The notes beneath the pieces are model-generated. The model did no database searches and was not told the DNA's origin. It was given only the letters and a program-made list of their open reading frames with translations. DNA of 64,000 nt from Puffinus mauretanicus (taxonomy: Eukaryota > Chordata > Aves > Procellariiformes > Procellariidae). Below are positions 23,101-34,025 of this stretch, piece by piece; positions within the stretch are counted from its first letter, which is position 1, and each line of letters starts with the position of its first letter. The stretch covers positions 4,127,627 to 4,191,626 of the forward strand of contig JAJKFH010002906.1 in assembly GCA_023333565.1 (NCBI GenBank), in the 5' to 3' direction. The translations under genes and the position numbers were made by a program.

Positions 23101-26100
23101 TTCACACTGAGGTATTTATCAGTGTGCATTTATACCATTTGTGGTCATGGCTTTTCTTTTGATTCGCTAGCTGTCATGTTCTCTCCTTCCCACCAAGAGT
23201 TAATCAGCAGTCCGGATGAGGTGATTAGAGTGCAACTATTCATGCAACAATCTGCTTGCTGACATGAGCATGCACTGTATCTTTTTCTTGCTGCTGGCAA
23301 GATTTTTAAGAGTTTTACTGACTTTTTTTTTTTCATGTTTTCATCAGCTAGACATTGAGAATGAAGTAAACAATGAAATGGCCAATAGGATGTCCCTGTT
23401 TTATGCAGAAGCCACACCAATGCTGAAAACACTCAGTAATGCAACTACACATTTTGTATCAGAAGTAGGTAACGGGGGAGAAAAGATCTAATACAGACAT
23501 TCTTGATTTTAATTTTACAAGATGGTTTACTGAACAATGGCTCTTTTTAACCCTTCTAGAACAAAACATTACCAATTGAAAATACAACGGACTGTCTAAG
23601 TACTATGGCTAGTGTATGTAAAGTCATGTTGGAAACACCGTAAGTTTTACCTTAAATCTTGTTTTTCTTGTATGAGAAAATTTGTATTGTATTTTAAGTA
23701 GCCACTTGAGATAAACACCTTTTTTTCCAAATTAATTTCTCTGTTTGCCGTAAGTTGTTATCACATTTGTATACAAAGCATGACCTCGTATTAGAAAGCC
23801 TTGCCTCCTATTTTAACCACGTTGTGATATTCTTTATGAATCAGCATTGAGTTTTGTTAGGGAGAGCTTACATGGTCAGCCTGTATTGCAACAAAAGGTT
23901 AAAATACAAGTGTAATTTTATGCACTCATAGACTTCAGTGCCTGTGTCTTGCCTAACCAGGGCCATAGGCCCCTGCTGTCTCTTGATTGCCCAGTTGCTC
24001 AGTTATTAGCACACTTAGGGGCAAGATTTTGGCTTTGCCAAATAGCGCTTTCACAAATGATACACAGGGACTATTTTGAGGATCATTTGAGTAAATCTTT
24101 TTTGGATCTGACTTCGCATACGAGAAACTTCAGCTGTATGGAAACTGTACAGTTGTTTTCTTAGCTGCTAACATAGCTATAGCCAGTGGGGTTACTGTTG
24201 TTTAGCTATGCATTTAGTCAAGTATTTTTTTAGGTTAGATGTCTCTTTGAGTGGAAAACACATACAAGATAGAGTCAAGGTAGTCCTCCTGTCTTTGATT
24301 TGTTTGTTCATGGTGCCATGGAAAGGGTAGAATTCCTGAGGTTGCTGTGTTTGTTTATGAAAATTCTGGAAAAGTGTATGTAGGTGGTGGGACTCGCCTC
24401 ACAATCCTGGGACATCATAGGAGTAGTCATTGAAAAGTAACCTTAGGTGTCAGCTCATTTTTTGGCAGAAGTAGAGGAACAGAAAGTGCTGAGTCATCTA
24501 CCAGAAGGTTATCTGATCATTAGTTCTAATTGTGGGATAATCAAGCACTTTCACATCAAAATGTCTGTAGCCTTTAAATCTGTTTATGTTATGCTGTGTT
24601 ATTTAAACAGAAGAATAGAAGTTAAAGTTACTGTGAACTGAGAGGTAGTATAGTAGAGATTTTAGTATTTTTAATGATATGTTTAAGTGAAAAAATCAAG
24701 TTTTATATTGAAAAACAATGAATGACAGTAGACAAATCTATGTATTATCTACTCAAAATAATATTTGTTAGAAAAATTGTGATAATTTATGTTTTTCAGG
24801 ATTTCTGTTCTTCTCTACTGTAGTTCATTTTTCATTTCCTGATGATGGTTTCAGGGATTAGAGACGATAGGAGCTGTCTTAACTGTTCCGTCCATATTCT
24901 TATTTTGGAATTGAAAAGTCAAAGAAAACCTCTTTGGAATGAGTTCAGTCCAGTCCTATCCTTCCACATTTTAGGTGCTCAGTGAACCTGGGTTGTTGAA
25001 GTTGCGTGTGCACTTAGAAGAGAGGGAGGGAGAGCAATGGCTATGATCTGCCTAGGTGAAGCCCTAAACTTACCAGCTGCTGAAATTAGATCCCACTTAA
25101 ATGTTAACTGTTTCAAAATAGGAATTTAAGCAAAAAGAGTAGCTTTCCTTTGAGTTCCTGATATGTGGTGTTTCTAAGATTAAACAGAACTACGATCAGT
25201 CCCCATCATTTTTCATGAACTATGGAAGTCTTCTGTGAAGCCATCATCTGAGACATTTTCCTGAAGTCAGGATCTGAACTGTGAAGGGGTGTTAGAAGTG
25301 GTTTACTTATCTTTATTTGCTTTCTAACCTTCCTTCTAAATTGACAAGGACTTACGCAATTCAAAGATCTTTAAAATCTTACTAAGATTCATCTTCAGCC
25401 TTAAAGTACAATGTTCAGATTTAATGCGCTCATAGTCTAGTTTGCAAAATTGTCCAGTAAAAAGTCAAGACTGTTTCTTTTGTTCTGTTTTCCAGAGAGT
25501 ACAGGAGTAGATTCACCAGTGAAGAGACCCTTATGTTCTGCATGCGAGTAATGGTGGGAGTTATTATTCTGTACGATCACGTTCATCCTGTGGGAGCTTT
25601 CTCAAAGACATCAAAGATTGATGTAAGAGTGACTTTTCTTTAATACTCTGTAGGTTTGAGAATACTGGTCTGCAGCTTTTTTTTCAGCCCAAGCTTATGA
25701 CTTTGTATAAATCATTTTAATTACTTTTGAATGGCAAAATTCAGAATTTATCTTCACCTGTGCACTTTAATATATCAGCTTGTTTGAAACTAAAATAAGG
25801 ATCAGTCTTTTTTTCTTTATATTTTCTTCCAGACACAGATACTCATTTGTCTTTGTTAGCTCTGCTTTCCTGCCAACTGTATGGTTACACTAAAATAATT
25901 TTGTATTACACCTACCCTGGAATAAGTTCTATGGTCATAATTTTTTATTAATCATGTAATTTATTTATGCTGAAATGCTCATCTTTGGCAGTAGTTCTGT
26001 TGTAAATAAGCAGATATTTGACATTGTCTCTGCTTTGTCTGAGATCTGAAGTAGCAGAACTGAAATATTATTGTTGTAATGTTGATAATGAGCCTTCAGT

Positions 26101-29100
26101 TTTAGCTTTGGCATGACCAGTCACAGGGAAATCAACCTTATTTTTTCATCTGAGATATTGCAAGCACACACAAAAAAAAATCTCTTACTTTTCCTACCTG
26201 TTTTTACAAACCTAAATCTCATGTGCCACGTCTTTCAGCAGAAATAAGCTGTAATTAATGAAAAAAAGATGCTAAGTCTTTCCCTTTACAAGAGAGCCTA
26301 CTTCAAAAGAAAAGAAAAAAATATATATATTATTGCGCCCATGACAGTGAGTCTTTGTTAGTATTTTTCATCTGCAGATACCAGTATTTTACCACATCTC
26401 CTCTTTGACTCTGTTTTACAGAGGGAAAGATATGTCACAAAGAGGTGAATTGATTTGCTCAAGGTCATGCAGCAGATAGAGCCTGGGAATTGAACGCAGA
26501 CTTCCTGACTTCTAATTCAGTCTCTTGCCTACAGAGACAACACAAGTAAAATTTTGATAGGACCAAATATACAATGTGTGTACTTTGTTTCTCACATTTA
26601 TCCTAAAGCCCAGTAATGTTACAGGATAATTAAATGGGAGGCAGGAGATATATGACTCAGTTTTTAAAAATGAGTACATGGTCCCAAATCTTAATTTGCC
26701 TAATTAGTTTAGTGATTCTTCTCTGATAAAAAAATCTTACAATATTTCAGATAATGAGTTTGTTTTACTGTGAAAAACAATTCTTTTCTCCAAACTAGTC
26801 ACTTCTTGGGAGCCATGTCAGGAGAATTTCAGGGACAGTGGAACAAATTACCCTTTCCTTACTCTTTCAGGACAGGAGATGTATTTCAAGCTGTTAATTA
26901 CAGGCTCCTAGCTTAGACGTCCTAACAGCTCTTCTTTTTTGACTGTTTTAGGAATTCTGATTTTAGTAAAAACAGAAAAGAATGGTTTGAATTTTCATCC
27001 CCGTTTGTGTGATCTGATCTGACGGGGCATGTAAACCTGTACTGAGTGATGTGAATATAGTCTTGAGTTTCTCTAGTTCAGGAAGAGTAACACGTGCTGC
27101 TACCCTGAGAATTTCATCTGATCTGCTATTTGCAAAGCCAGTTTTATCTTCTGGGTAGAAATGAGCCAACAGAGCAGTGATCGGTGGTTGTTAGGCTGGT
27201 CATTGTGCGGGAGGCTGTGACACTTTCCGAATCATTTTTATTGGCAAATACATGGACCCTGACTTCAGTTAAGTATTTCATCATCCACTTCCATAATAAG
27301 GCAGAGTTGCTCTTTAGCTGCAAAGAAAATACTGGCATATAGATTTAGCACTGTAATGTGACTTGGAAAATTAGAAGATTCAGATCTTGACTCTGCCATG
27401 TCTTTATCTGTCATTTTAAATAAGATGGAATTCATCTAGACTAATTTCTGGATAGCTTTTAGATGTCTTCATAGCAATGGGAAGAAGTAGGTACTTCCGG
27501 AGCACGATCCACTACATATGAACGTATGTTCTGAATAGGTTAGAGGAATTTCCTATTTCTCTCTATTGACTGGATAGGGAGTCTGTATAGCGGGTCAAAT
27601 GAGTTCTACCTCTGCTTTCTCCGCTTCGTTTCCGCTTTTGTAAATTTGGACGGAGTTTCAGCCTGTTTTTTACAGTCTCCACGAAGGTGTTCGTTCAGTG
27701 TGGTGTTTAAAATCAACATCATGGACTTCTTGTCTCGGATTAAATTTGTAAGCACTAGATACAAAACAAATCGTAAGTTATCACCAGTTAGGTTTACAAC
27801 TAAAAACTGAATACTGAAAATGACTTCCTTGTGTGCAAGCATAAAAATAAAAGTCAAAGTTGAAACATCTCTTCTGATTGGAACTCTCTTCCAAAATCTT
27901 TTTTTTTTTTTTTTTTTTTTTTTTTAGCTTTTATCAGCTGTTCTGGATTTTTTTTTTTAAGTTGGAATTGGAGAAATCATGTGCAAGTTAAAATATATAC
28001 ACTTGATATATCTACTATCTACAAACGCTTATTAAAGTAGATGTTGTTTTCTCAAAAGATAGATTTTTAACTTAAGATAATTTTTAGTAAGTTGTAATGC
28101 TTTTATTGTGTCATATAAAGCAGCATTAACACTCAATAGGAAAAAAAACCTGCCTGTCTTTGGTGAAATTTTTCCTGATTTTCAGCTAGTGCAATTCATA
28201 TGTTATTGTTCAATAGTGGCATGCTTCTGTTCCCAGATGAAGGGATGCATAAAAGTTTTAAAGGAACAACCACCGGACACTGTGGAAGGACTTCTGAATG
28301 CTCTCAGGTACGTGTGGAATCATTGTTTGATTCAGCCTTAACAAATTCCTCTTATTTTTCTCCCAATCTCTTTACGTTTAAGACTTTTCACCTTACAAGC
28401 TTGATTGATTAAGAAAATTGTCCTTTCAGGCTTGCCTTCATCACCTGGGGTTTTCTTAAGTAATACTCATTTCTTTCAGTTCCATTTCACTTTGATAAGC
28501 AATGACTATTAACATTGGAAGTCATAATGTCCTTCTTCAGAGTTGCTTTAGGTTTGTTTTATTGCCTAAAACTTAGACATATAAAAGGTAAACAATGTAT
28601 CTAAGCTAAGATTTGTTATATAAAATACCCCAGCATATTTTAGAAGCGAAGAGTAGAATTTGTATTTCTCAGACCCTTGATACTTCCCTCCTCTCTTTCC
28701 CTGTGATTTAATAAGACTTTCTTTTGTTTTAAATTTTGCTAAATGATACAACTTCCAGAAAACAGCAACCTCATTCCCAACCCTGTAGCCAAGTGTTTAT
28801 GGTGCTGTCTTGGGAAGCAAGGCACAATGGTCTGACACTTCTCTGAAGCTGAGAAGGGAGTCTTAGTACCAAGTTTTTCAGAGCTGTATTGAATTCTGTA
28901 GCTGTTGAACGCTTGGATAGTGTGAGAACTGCAGTCATAACCACCTCCATATTTGCTTATCATGTCTTTTGAATTAAAATTGGTGTGGAGTTAAATCCTA
29001 CAGGTATCAGGTGTGTTCTGAGTTTATGTGATCTCCCTGCAAACATAAGCAGTGGAGAGTGTTTGGGTTTAAATGGAAAAAAACACACTAAAGCTCTTCA

Positions 29101-29730
29101 GTCCTCTCAAGATATTCCCAAAAGCGTAACTCAGCACCAAACAAACCCTGCTGGTTACAAAATCCAGAAAAATAGAAAACCCTCTATGTCATGGTACATT
29201 GTAAGATGTAAAGGTGCAGGACATTTAAGAAAGCTGCTTAAAATTAGACTTATTGATTATGCCAAAATTCAATCTAGATTCCTAAATCCTTTTTGTATTT
29301 ACCCTAATTCTTATGTCTTTTCATGTCTTCCCGTGTGTTTTACTTCCTTTGAGGCTTTTAACTGGAAAAAAAAAAGAGATAATTTTGACCCAAAATTATG
29401 ACAGTCATGGCAAACAGTATTTAGCCAGGATTTAGCCACAATTCTCCACCTGTTAACAGGGAATAATTTATTGCAAGGGGTATTTAGAAGATAAAGAGCA
29501 CCAGACTATTAGCAGTTAAATTCCAGTGATCGGTGACTACAGGAACATGTAAGTTCCTCCTTTGTGTAATCGAACTGCACTGATTTCAAAAACAGGCGCT
29601 CAAGTTTTTGGACTTTTCTAATCCCTGTTCATTTTATAAAATACTGTTTTAACTTGTTATTTCTAGGTTCACTACCAAACACCTGAATGATGAATCTACT
29701 TCAAAACAAATTCGAGCTATGCTGCAGTAG
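11093..29730 (+). CDS. CYRIA: CYRIA (FAM49A), Rac1-binding inhibitor of Scar/WAVE; whole spliced CDS
   Basis: CYRI proteins bind GTP-loaded Rac1 through a domain related to the Rac-binding part of CYFIP (DUF1394) and so limit Scar/WAVE-Arp2/3 actin assembly at the leading edge and on endocytic cups. Joining 11093-11162 to nine downstream exons (20570-20691, 21600-21705, 22776-22912, 22997-23074, 23348-23464, 23560-23639, 25496-25622, 28237-28307, 29667-29730) gives 972 nt, 323 residues plus stop, the family's usual length. All junctions are GT-AG and in phase. The protein starts MGNLLKVLT, with Gly2 available for N-myristoylation. It carries the Arg pair Arg159/Arg160 ([10 protein letters not shown]), equivalent to the Rac1-contact arginines known in CYRI-B. 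Residues [25 protein letters not shown] and the C-terminus KQIRAMLQ identify CYRIA rather than CYRIB. An alternative first exon (11345-11417) would give 324 residues. No frameshift or missing residue is seen. Confidence 0.97.
11338..11417 (+). CDS. CYRIA: CYRIA exon 1b, alternative first coding exon (CYRIB-like N-terminus)
   Basis: A strong pyrimidine tract ending TTTTTCAG at 11337 is followed by seven untranslated bases and ATG at 11345. It encodes [16 protein letters not shown] followed by PNFFLDFE (24 residues), plus one base (A, 11417) before donor GTGAGC. It is the same size (80 nt) and phase as exon 1a, and its peptide resembles the N-terminus of the paralogue CYRIB. All signals for splicing to exon 2 are present. 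Whether it is used in transcripts is not shown by the sequence. Confidence 0.85.
16035..16245. promoter_or_regulatory. Isolated GC/CpG-rich patch inside intron 1
   Basis: A roughly 200-bp block with many CpGs and much higher GC than its surroundings, with abrupt edges. On the minus strand a 77-codon ORF (16031-16264) begins with a hydrophobic, signal-peptide-like stretch, probably by chance. It could be an intronic regulatory element, a cryptic exon or a decayed insertion; no family was recognised. Confidence 0.3.
16556..16577. repeat. (TA)n(CA)n dinucleotide tract
   Basis: Alternating TA then CA dinucleotides within CYRIA intron 1; simple sequence. Confidence 0.85.
17932..17963. repeat. (GTT)n microsatellite
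   Basis: GTT trinucleotides with one interruption (GCTATT), within CYRIA intron 1. Confidence 0.85.
20570..20691 (+). CDS. CYRIA: CYRIA exon 2
   Basis: The acceptor TTTCTTAG ends at 20569. The first two bases complete Asn24 with the A from exon 1. It encodes residues 24-64, beginning (N)[20 protein letters not shown] and ending AGQEIRD; donor GTATGT. This is the helical start of the CYRI fold. A second acceptor-like CTTGCAG lies 41 nt upstream (20522-20528) and would break the frame. Confidence 0.95.
21600..21705 (+). CDS. CYRIA: CYRIA exon 3
   Basis: Acceptor CATTTCAG ends at 21599; phase 0 start. It encodes residues 65-99 plus the first base of Glu100 ([20 protein letters not shown] and on to RFYEFSLRL); donor GTGAGC. 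Confidence 0.95.
22776..22912 (+). CDS. CYRIA: CYRIA exon 4
   Basis: Acceptor TTATTCAG ends at 22775. It encodes residues 100-145, including [20 protein letters not shown] and [11 protein letters not shown]; donor GTTAAT. It contains highly conserved family core sequence. Confidence 0.95.
22997..23074 (+). CDS. CYRIA: CYRIA exon 5 with the Rac1-contact arginine pair
   Basis: Acceptor CCTCTAAG ends at 22996 after a very short 84-nt intron. It encodes residues 146-171 in phase 0, [20 protein letters not shown] onward, ending NNMH; donor GTAAGT. Arg159 and Arg160 correspond to the arginines shown in CYRI-B to be needed for active Rac1 binding, so Rac binding should be intact. Confidence 0.96.
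23348..23464 (+). CDS. CYRIA: CYRIA exon 6
   Basis: Acceptor TTCATCAG ends at 23347. It encodes residues 172-210 in phase 0 ([20 protein letters not shown] and on to ATTHFVSE); donor GTAGGT. Confidence 0.96.
23560..23639 (+). CDS. CYRIA: CYRIA exon 7
   Basis: Acceptor CCCTTCTAG ends at 23559 after a 95-nt intron. It encodes residues 211-236 plus two bases of Pro237 ([20 protein letters not shown] and on to VMLETP); donor GTAAGT. Confidence 0.96.
23640..25495 (+). other. CYRIA intron 7
   Basis: 1.86 kb, AT-rich; no exon, repeat family or RNA gene recognised. Short ORFs (64-71 codons) look random. Confidence 0.8.
25496..25622 (+). CDS. CYRIA: CYRIA exon 8
   Basis: Acceptor TTTTCCAG ends at 25495. 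It completes Pro237 and encodes residues to 279 ([20 protein letters not shown] and on to [10 protein letters not shown]); donor GTAAGA. This is the conserved C-terminal core. Confidence 0.96.
26400..26540 (+). mobile_element. MIR-type SINE fragment (core and 3' part)
   Basis: The order TTTTACAGAGGGAAAG, CAAAGAGGTGAATTGATTTG, CTCAAGGTCATGCAGCAGAT, GAGCCTGGGAATTGAACGCA, then CTTCCTGACTTCTAATTCAG matches the classic MIR/CORE-SINE layout (sequence around AAGGTCA-CACAG, then GGGATTCGAACCC). It is diverged by many substitutions, as expected for an amniote-age element. It lies in sense orientation in CYRIA intron 8. Confidence 0.75.
27899..27925. repeat. Poly(T) tract
   Basis: About 27 uninterrupted T residues in CYRIA intron 8, followed by AG. 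There is no matching retroposon body on either side that I recognise, so it is called simple sequence. Confidence 0.9.
28237..28307 (+). CDS. CYRIA: CYRIA exon 9
   Basis: Acceptor TTCCCAG ends at 28236. It encodes residues 280-302 plus two bases of Arg303 ([20 protein letters not shown] and NAL); donor GTACGT. Confidence 0.96.
28308..29666 (+). other. CYRIA intron 9
   Basis: 1.36 kb. A 138-codon open frame (28985-29401) has no recognisable features and is taken as chance. Confidence 0.8.
29667..29730 (+). CDS. CYRIA: CYRIA exon 10, terminal coding part
   Basis: Acceptor ATTTCTAG ends at 29666. It completes Arg303 and encodes [20 protein letters not shown] followed by TAG at 29728-29730, the expected family C-terminus. 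Confidence 0.97.
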
Positions 29731-31730
29731 TATCCTGAGACACGTAGATGTTTGTATTGATCACAGAAGATGTGTATGTTTACATAATTTAATACAGTTT
29801 GATGTTAATACTTGTGTGTATTTACATAACCATTTTCTTCGCATTGCTAAAATATATGAATCTGTTCATAATCTGACTGACTTTATATAGTGCAGCCTAA
29901 GTTTTTATGCTAGCCTTTATCTTTTGACTTTTAAAATACTTTTTTACTTAGATACTTCAGCTACGACAGTTTATCTGTGCATTTTAATCCTTAAACACCT
30001 TCTCTATCAGAAGTAAGTAGTAATGAAGACAAAACGGAAATCAAATAAACTGAAATGTCAAAGATACCACAGAAAAGAAACTTTAAACAAGGAGAAAGTT
30101 AATATAAGAGAAAGTAAAATTCACTGGATATGTTTTAAGAACATGTACGCTGTTTTTTAGTCAGTTAGTTTTAGGGTCTCATCAAACTCGTATGAATAAG
30201 AGAATACCTGAATGTTCATCACACTCATAAAATTCGTTGTCTTTCCTGTAATAAGTGGAGATCCACCTAATTTTAAGGATTATGTGCTGGCTGACATCCA
30301 AAAATGTATTGCAAAAAGGTCATTTTACCTCTTTTATTAAGTATAACCTGTACCTTTCAACCATTGAGGAAATTAATATCCTTTTTCAGATTCAATATAA
30401 ATAAACAGAAAATGTGTTTTAAGACCATTGCTAGATTTTGAAAATTCGGTATGATTTTACTAGATTTAGAAAGGAAAGGGAAAATATTAATGCCTTGACT
30501 TAACTAGAAAGGGTTTGTCAATGTAAATATATTATGATGAACATTCTCTCTCAGACAGCTCTACCCCGTAAGTAATGTTTTTACTGATATAAACTGGCAT
30601 AAAGCAGAACACGCTTCTGTAGCAGCAAACTTCCCTAGTGTCAAATTGGCCTCATCAGACTAGGGATGATATAAATAAGTTTTAAGAGCTGAGCTGTTCT
30701 TAGGCACTCCAAGTTCCTTGATAGTATTATTCATTAGATGATTCGGAGTCAGCACAGAAATATATATCAGCTGACTGCTCTTCATTGGTTTTTGAGATGT
30801 GATTGGTGCTTCAAGGAGTTGAGTTCCTTGCTGAGTTGTTTGGTCTTACTTTCTAGTAATTTTTCCAGTAAATGGAATAGAAATACTTCGCCAAAAGCAG
30901 CAAAGTGCTCATGCTCTGTTAAGTGTGTCTTCTGGGTGGTCTGCAGTTGCTGTACATACTCTTGCAGAGGTCACGTTCTGAAAATGTGTTTGATTTTGTG
31001 TACTTTGCTTGCATGTATGTGTGAAAACTCCAGTGCTTGCGCACAGATTCAGATTTGTATTTGCTTATTCCTGTGTACATAAATCAGGGTTTGTGTGCTC
31101 TCACTGGAATTTTCATGCATATGACTTCTAAAAACATTACCTTAAGACTTTGAAGATGCATTTGGTCTGCTGAAACTCGGCTGCACTGTGACAAATTCAG
31201 TCGTTGAACTCAGTCCTTAAACAGTATTAATATCGTGAGTTCTTTGGAGTAGGAATTGCCTTAGAGTTTATTTCTGAGCAGAACGACCACTATGAGGTTT
31301 CTCAAGCCTGATCAGAACCTATAGGCACCAATGTTATATGTGTCGTGATACTGGACAGCACCGCAACTCCAGCGTTCGTGTCACACATCTGCAGTTGTAG
31401 CAGCAGATCGCTATGTTGTCAGGAACAGAATTGGAAATCACGCTAGTTTTTTTTCTTTTTCTGGAAGCAGTGATCACACACTGCTTTTTCACAGTAGTAA
31501 ATCCACTGTTTACAAACTCCATTTTTAATGGGGGGACATATACAAATGCGTATTAGGGGAAATCCTTCTTTGTTTGTAGTCACTTCCAGTTAGGTAAATC
31601 TAGGTGGATGACAGGTCATTCTGTTGAGCTTTGGTAACTGAAGTTAATACATGCTTTACCTGCGATTATTTGTCAAACAATGAAGTCTTATCTTTAAGTA
31701 GCCCAGAGGAAAGCTATTTGTCACTTGTAT

Positions 31731-31736
31731 AATAAA
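31731..31736 (+). promoter_or_regulatory. CYRIA: Polyadenylation signal AATAAA (proximal of the final pair)
   Basis: Canonical hexamer 110 nt before a second one. Either could define the mRNA end. Confidence 0.5.
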
Positions 31737-31840
31737 AATGTAAACCTTAAAGCATTCTGTGAGTTGTCATGTGCTGTTTGCCGAAGTCACTGAATTTCTT
31801 TGCCTGCTATGATGTTTTTGTACAGAAGTTTGTTTGAAAT

Positions 31841-31846
31841 AATAAA
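31841..31846 (+). promoter_or_regulatory. CYRIA: Polyadenylation signal AATAAA, likely main CYRIA end
   Basis: Canonical hexamer with a CA cleavage-type dinucleotide about 12 nt downstream and a G/T-rich element (GGGACTTGTCTGT) after that. Confidence 0.6.
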
Positions 31847-31862
31847 AAGTTTGGTACAGTAA

Positions 31863-32976
31863 GCATTGGGACTTGTCTGTATTTAGAGACAACATAAACA
31901 GATTGAGAAGTATCTAATTTAAAGTTTTGGATCTGAGCTATAGTAGGCTCACCTTTATGTATCCAGTTTATAGTTTATTTAAAAAGCGTTTAAACTGTTT
32001 CACTTGTATGCTGTAACAATATAACCTCATGTCACTTAAACAATTCCTGGGTTTTTCTGACGATTCTTGGCACTTGTCTGTCATCTTGACCAGGGGAAAT
32101 GGTTGATACTGCTTTACAGAGTAGCGGGCATGAATCCCTTCTATGACTTTTGTATCTTCACATTAGTCATCCTAGATATGGTGGCCATCTCAGGTTGCGT
32201 TTATAATCAATAAGGTCACCAGGGGATGATTCATTTAATCTTAAGATAAGTGCAAATGAATTGCTTTAGGAAGACCACTATATAGACTAATGGTCAAAGT
32301 TATTGATCTCCATTTTGTCAGTGTTTCCTCTTATTTTGGCTCATCATTGTGTAAGAATACCTGTTTGTAGTATGATAAATATTTAAGCCTCATAATGACA
32401 GCATTTCAGAATGTGCATAAATGAGTGTGACTAGTCTGGGTCAGAACAGCCCTAAAAAAATTTGCTTGTTTTGTGGTGGAAGAAAGTATTATTTTAGGGT
32501 GGTATGAATTTGAAAGACTAGAACTTGCTGCTGCAAACAAATGGGTTTGAAATATAATTTATGACTTCTAAGCTTTCTGCTGCTACTAAGTGGCTGTCAT
32601 GAAGGATAGTTGCTAAGATTATGTTTACTGGTATGTGATAGATCACATCACTCAGATAAATTATCTAATGTTTTCCATGTCTACTAAAATTTACAAAGCA
32701 ACAAAAAGTCTTTTCCATGTTGCTTTCTGTGTTGTATTGCAGCTAAATTTAAACTGAAAGTAAGACGGAAGTAGTATATAAGATGACTTGCGTTCTTACA
32801 TTTACTCTGAATTAAACAAAGTAGGACATAAATTCTTCATATGAAATTATCTCTCTTCCCCGTCCCCCATTTACTTCTTGAGGAGTTTAATGGAATCAAT
32901 ATATTCCTATGAAAATACAGTGCCAGTCAGGTGGATGCACATTTGGGAAATGCTGCATCATTTTTTCATGCCACAT
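31863..32976. other. Intergenic DNA 3' of CYRIA
   Basis: AT-rich single-copy-looking sequence; no gene or repeat recognised. A 3'UTR extending further than called cannot be excluded. Confidence 0.5.
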
Positions 32977-32996
32977 CTGGTTTTGGCCAAAACCAG
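32977..32996. repeat. Perfect 20-bp palindrome CTGGTTTTGGCCAAAACCAG
   Basis: Two 10-bp arms with no spacer. It lies just where recognisable similarity of the neighbouring antisense CR1 fragment fades out. Confidence 0.9.
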
Positions 32997-34025
32997 TACA
33001 GATTCTTGTCTGTCCAATTCTCAGTCTGTTAAGGTCCCTCTGAATGGCAGCACAACCCTCTGGTGTATCAACAACTCCTCCCAGTTTTGCATCATCTGCA
33101 AAATTCCTGTGGGTGCATTCTGTCCCACCCTGCAATGAAGAAGTTAAACAGTATTGGTCCCAGTATCAGCCACTGGGGTATGCCACTAGTGACTGGCCTC
33201 TAGATGGATTTTGTGCTGCTAATCACAACCCCTTTGAGCCTGGCAGTTCAGCCAGTTCTCAGTGTACCTCACTGCCTGCTTATCTCATCCATATTTCATC
33301 AGTTTGTCTATGAGGATGTTATGGGAGGCGGTGTCAAAAGCCTTGCTAAAGATAAACAAGCCTTTGGAGACATCGGCCAGAGCGCTCTCAGCGTTTGTGG
33401 CGCATCCCGTCAGGTCCCATAGACTTGTGTATGTCCAGTTTGTCTAAATGTTCCCTAACCTGATCCTTCTCCGCCAAGAGCAAGTCTTCCTTGCTCCAGA
33501 CTTTCTCTCTGGTCTCACGGACCTGGGAGTCCTGAAGGCAAATCCTACCCTTAAAGCCTGAGGCAAAGAAGGCACTTAGTTCCTCGACCTTTTCTGCGTT
33601 CTTTGTCACCAGGTCCCATACCCCTTTTAGCAGCAGGCACACATTTTCCATAGCTTTCCTGTTGCTGCTGATATACCTGTAGAAGCCCTTTTTGTTGGCC
33701 TTCACATCCTTCACCAGATTTAACTTCAGAAGGGCTTTGGCTTTCCTAACCCCAACCATGCATGCTCAGACAGTGTCTTTATATTCTTCTTGGGTCTCTT
33801 GTCCCTGCTGCCACTTGCTGCATGCTGCTTCTTTATGTCTGAGTTTCGTCAGGAGCTCTGTATTCCTCCATGCAGGCCTCCTGCCATCTTTGCTTGGTTT
33901 CATGCTTATCAGGAAGGACCATTCTTGAGCTTGGAGGAGGTGATTCTTGAAAATAGACCAGCTCTCCTGGGCTCCTCTTCTCTCTGTATCCCATGCAATT
34001 CTTTCAACCAGATCCCTGAACAAGC
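32990..34025 (-). mobile_element. CR1 LINE ORF2 fragment, degenerate
   Basis: Read on the minus strand in 5' to 3' order, three blocks of CR1 ORF2 appear. The first (34023-33766) resembles the linker after the endonuclease (ERRGAQESWSIFKNHLLQAQ; RRPAWRNTELLTKLRHKEAA). The second (33759-33388) carries KKGFYRYISSNRKAMENV, FFASGFKG and the DKLDIHKSMGPDGM motif. The third covers the reverse-transcriptase core to [20 protein letters not shown] and RDLNRL (about 33100-33035). Frames are broken between blocks, so it is dead. The usual CR1 3' end is absent, so the copy was cut or rearranged at about 32990. Confidence 0.9.

Larger units (their letters stand above)
25623..28236 (+). other. CYRIA intron 8
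   Basis: 2.6 kb, the second largest intron. It holds a MIR-like SINE fragment (about 26400-26540) and a long T-run (27899-27925). ORFs on the minus strand up to 83 codons show no family resemblance. Confidence 0.8.
29731..31862 (+). other. CYRIA: CYRIA 3'UTR
   Basis: AT-rich sequence after the stop codon. Its likely end is set by the AATAAA at 31841 followed by a GU-rich stretch (31860-31880). Earlier AATAAA hexamers at 30044, 30400 and 31731 could give shorter forms. A 114-codon ORF at 30738-31082 lies inside the UTR and is not called. Confidence 0.75.

Noticed and set aside
27899..27925. Poly(T) read as the tail of an antisense retroposon
   Set aside because: No element body or target-site duplication recognised next to it.
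28985..29401. 138-codon plus-strand ORF inside CYRIA intron 9
   Set aside because: No domain or exon-like ends, and it lies between well-defined CYRIA exons on the same strand.
32896..33447. Plus-strand ORFs over the antisense CR1
   Set aside because: They are shadows of the minus-strand CR1 ORF2 fragment.
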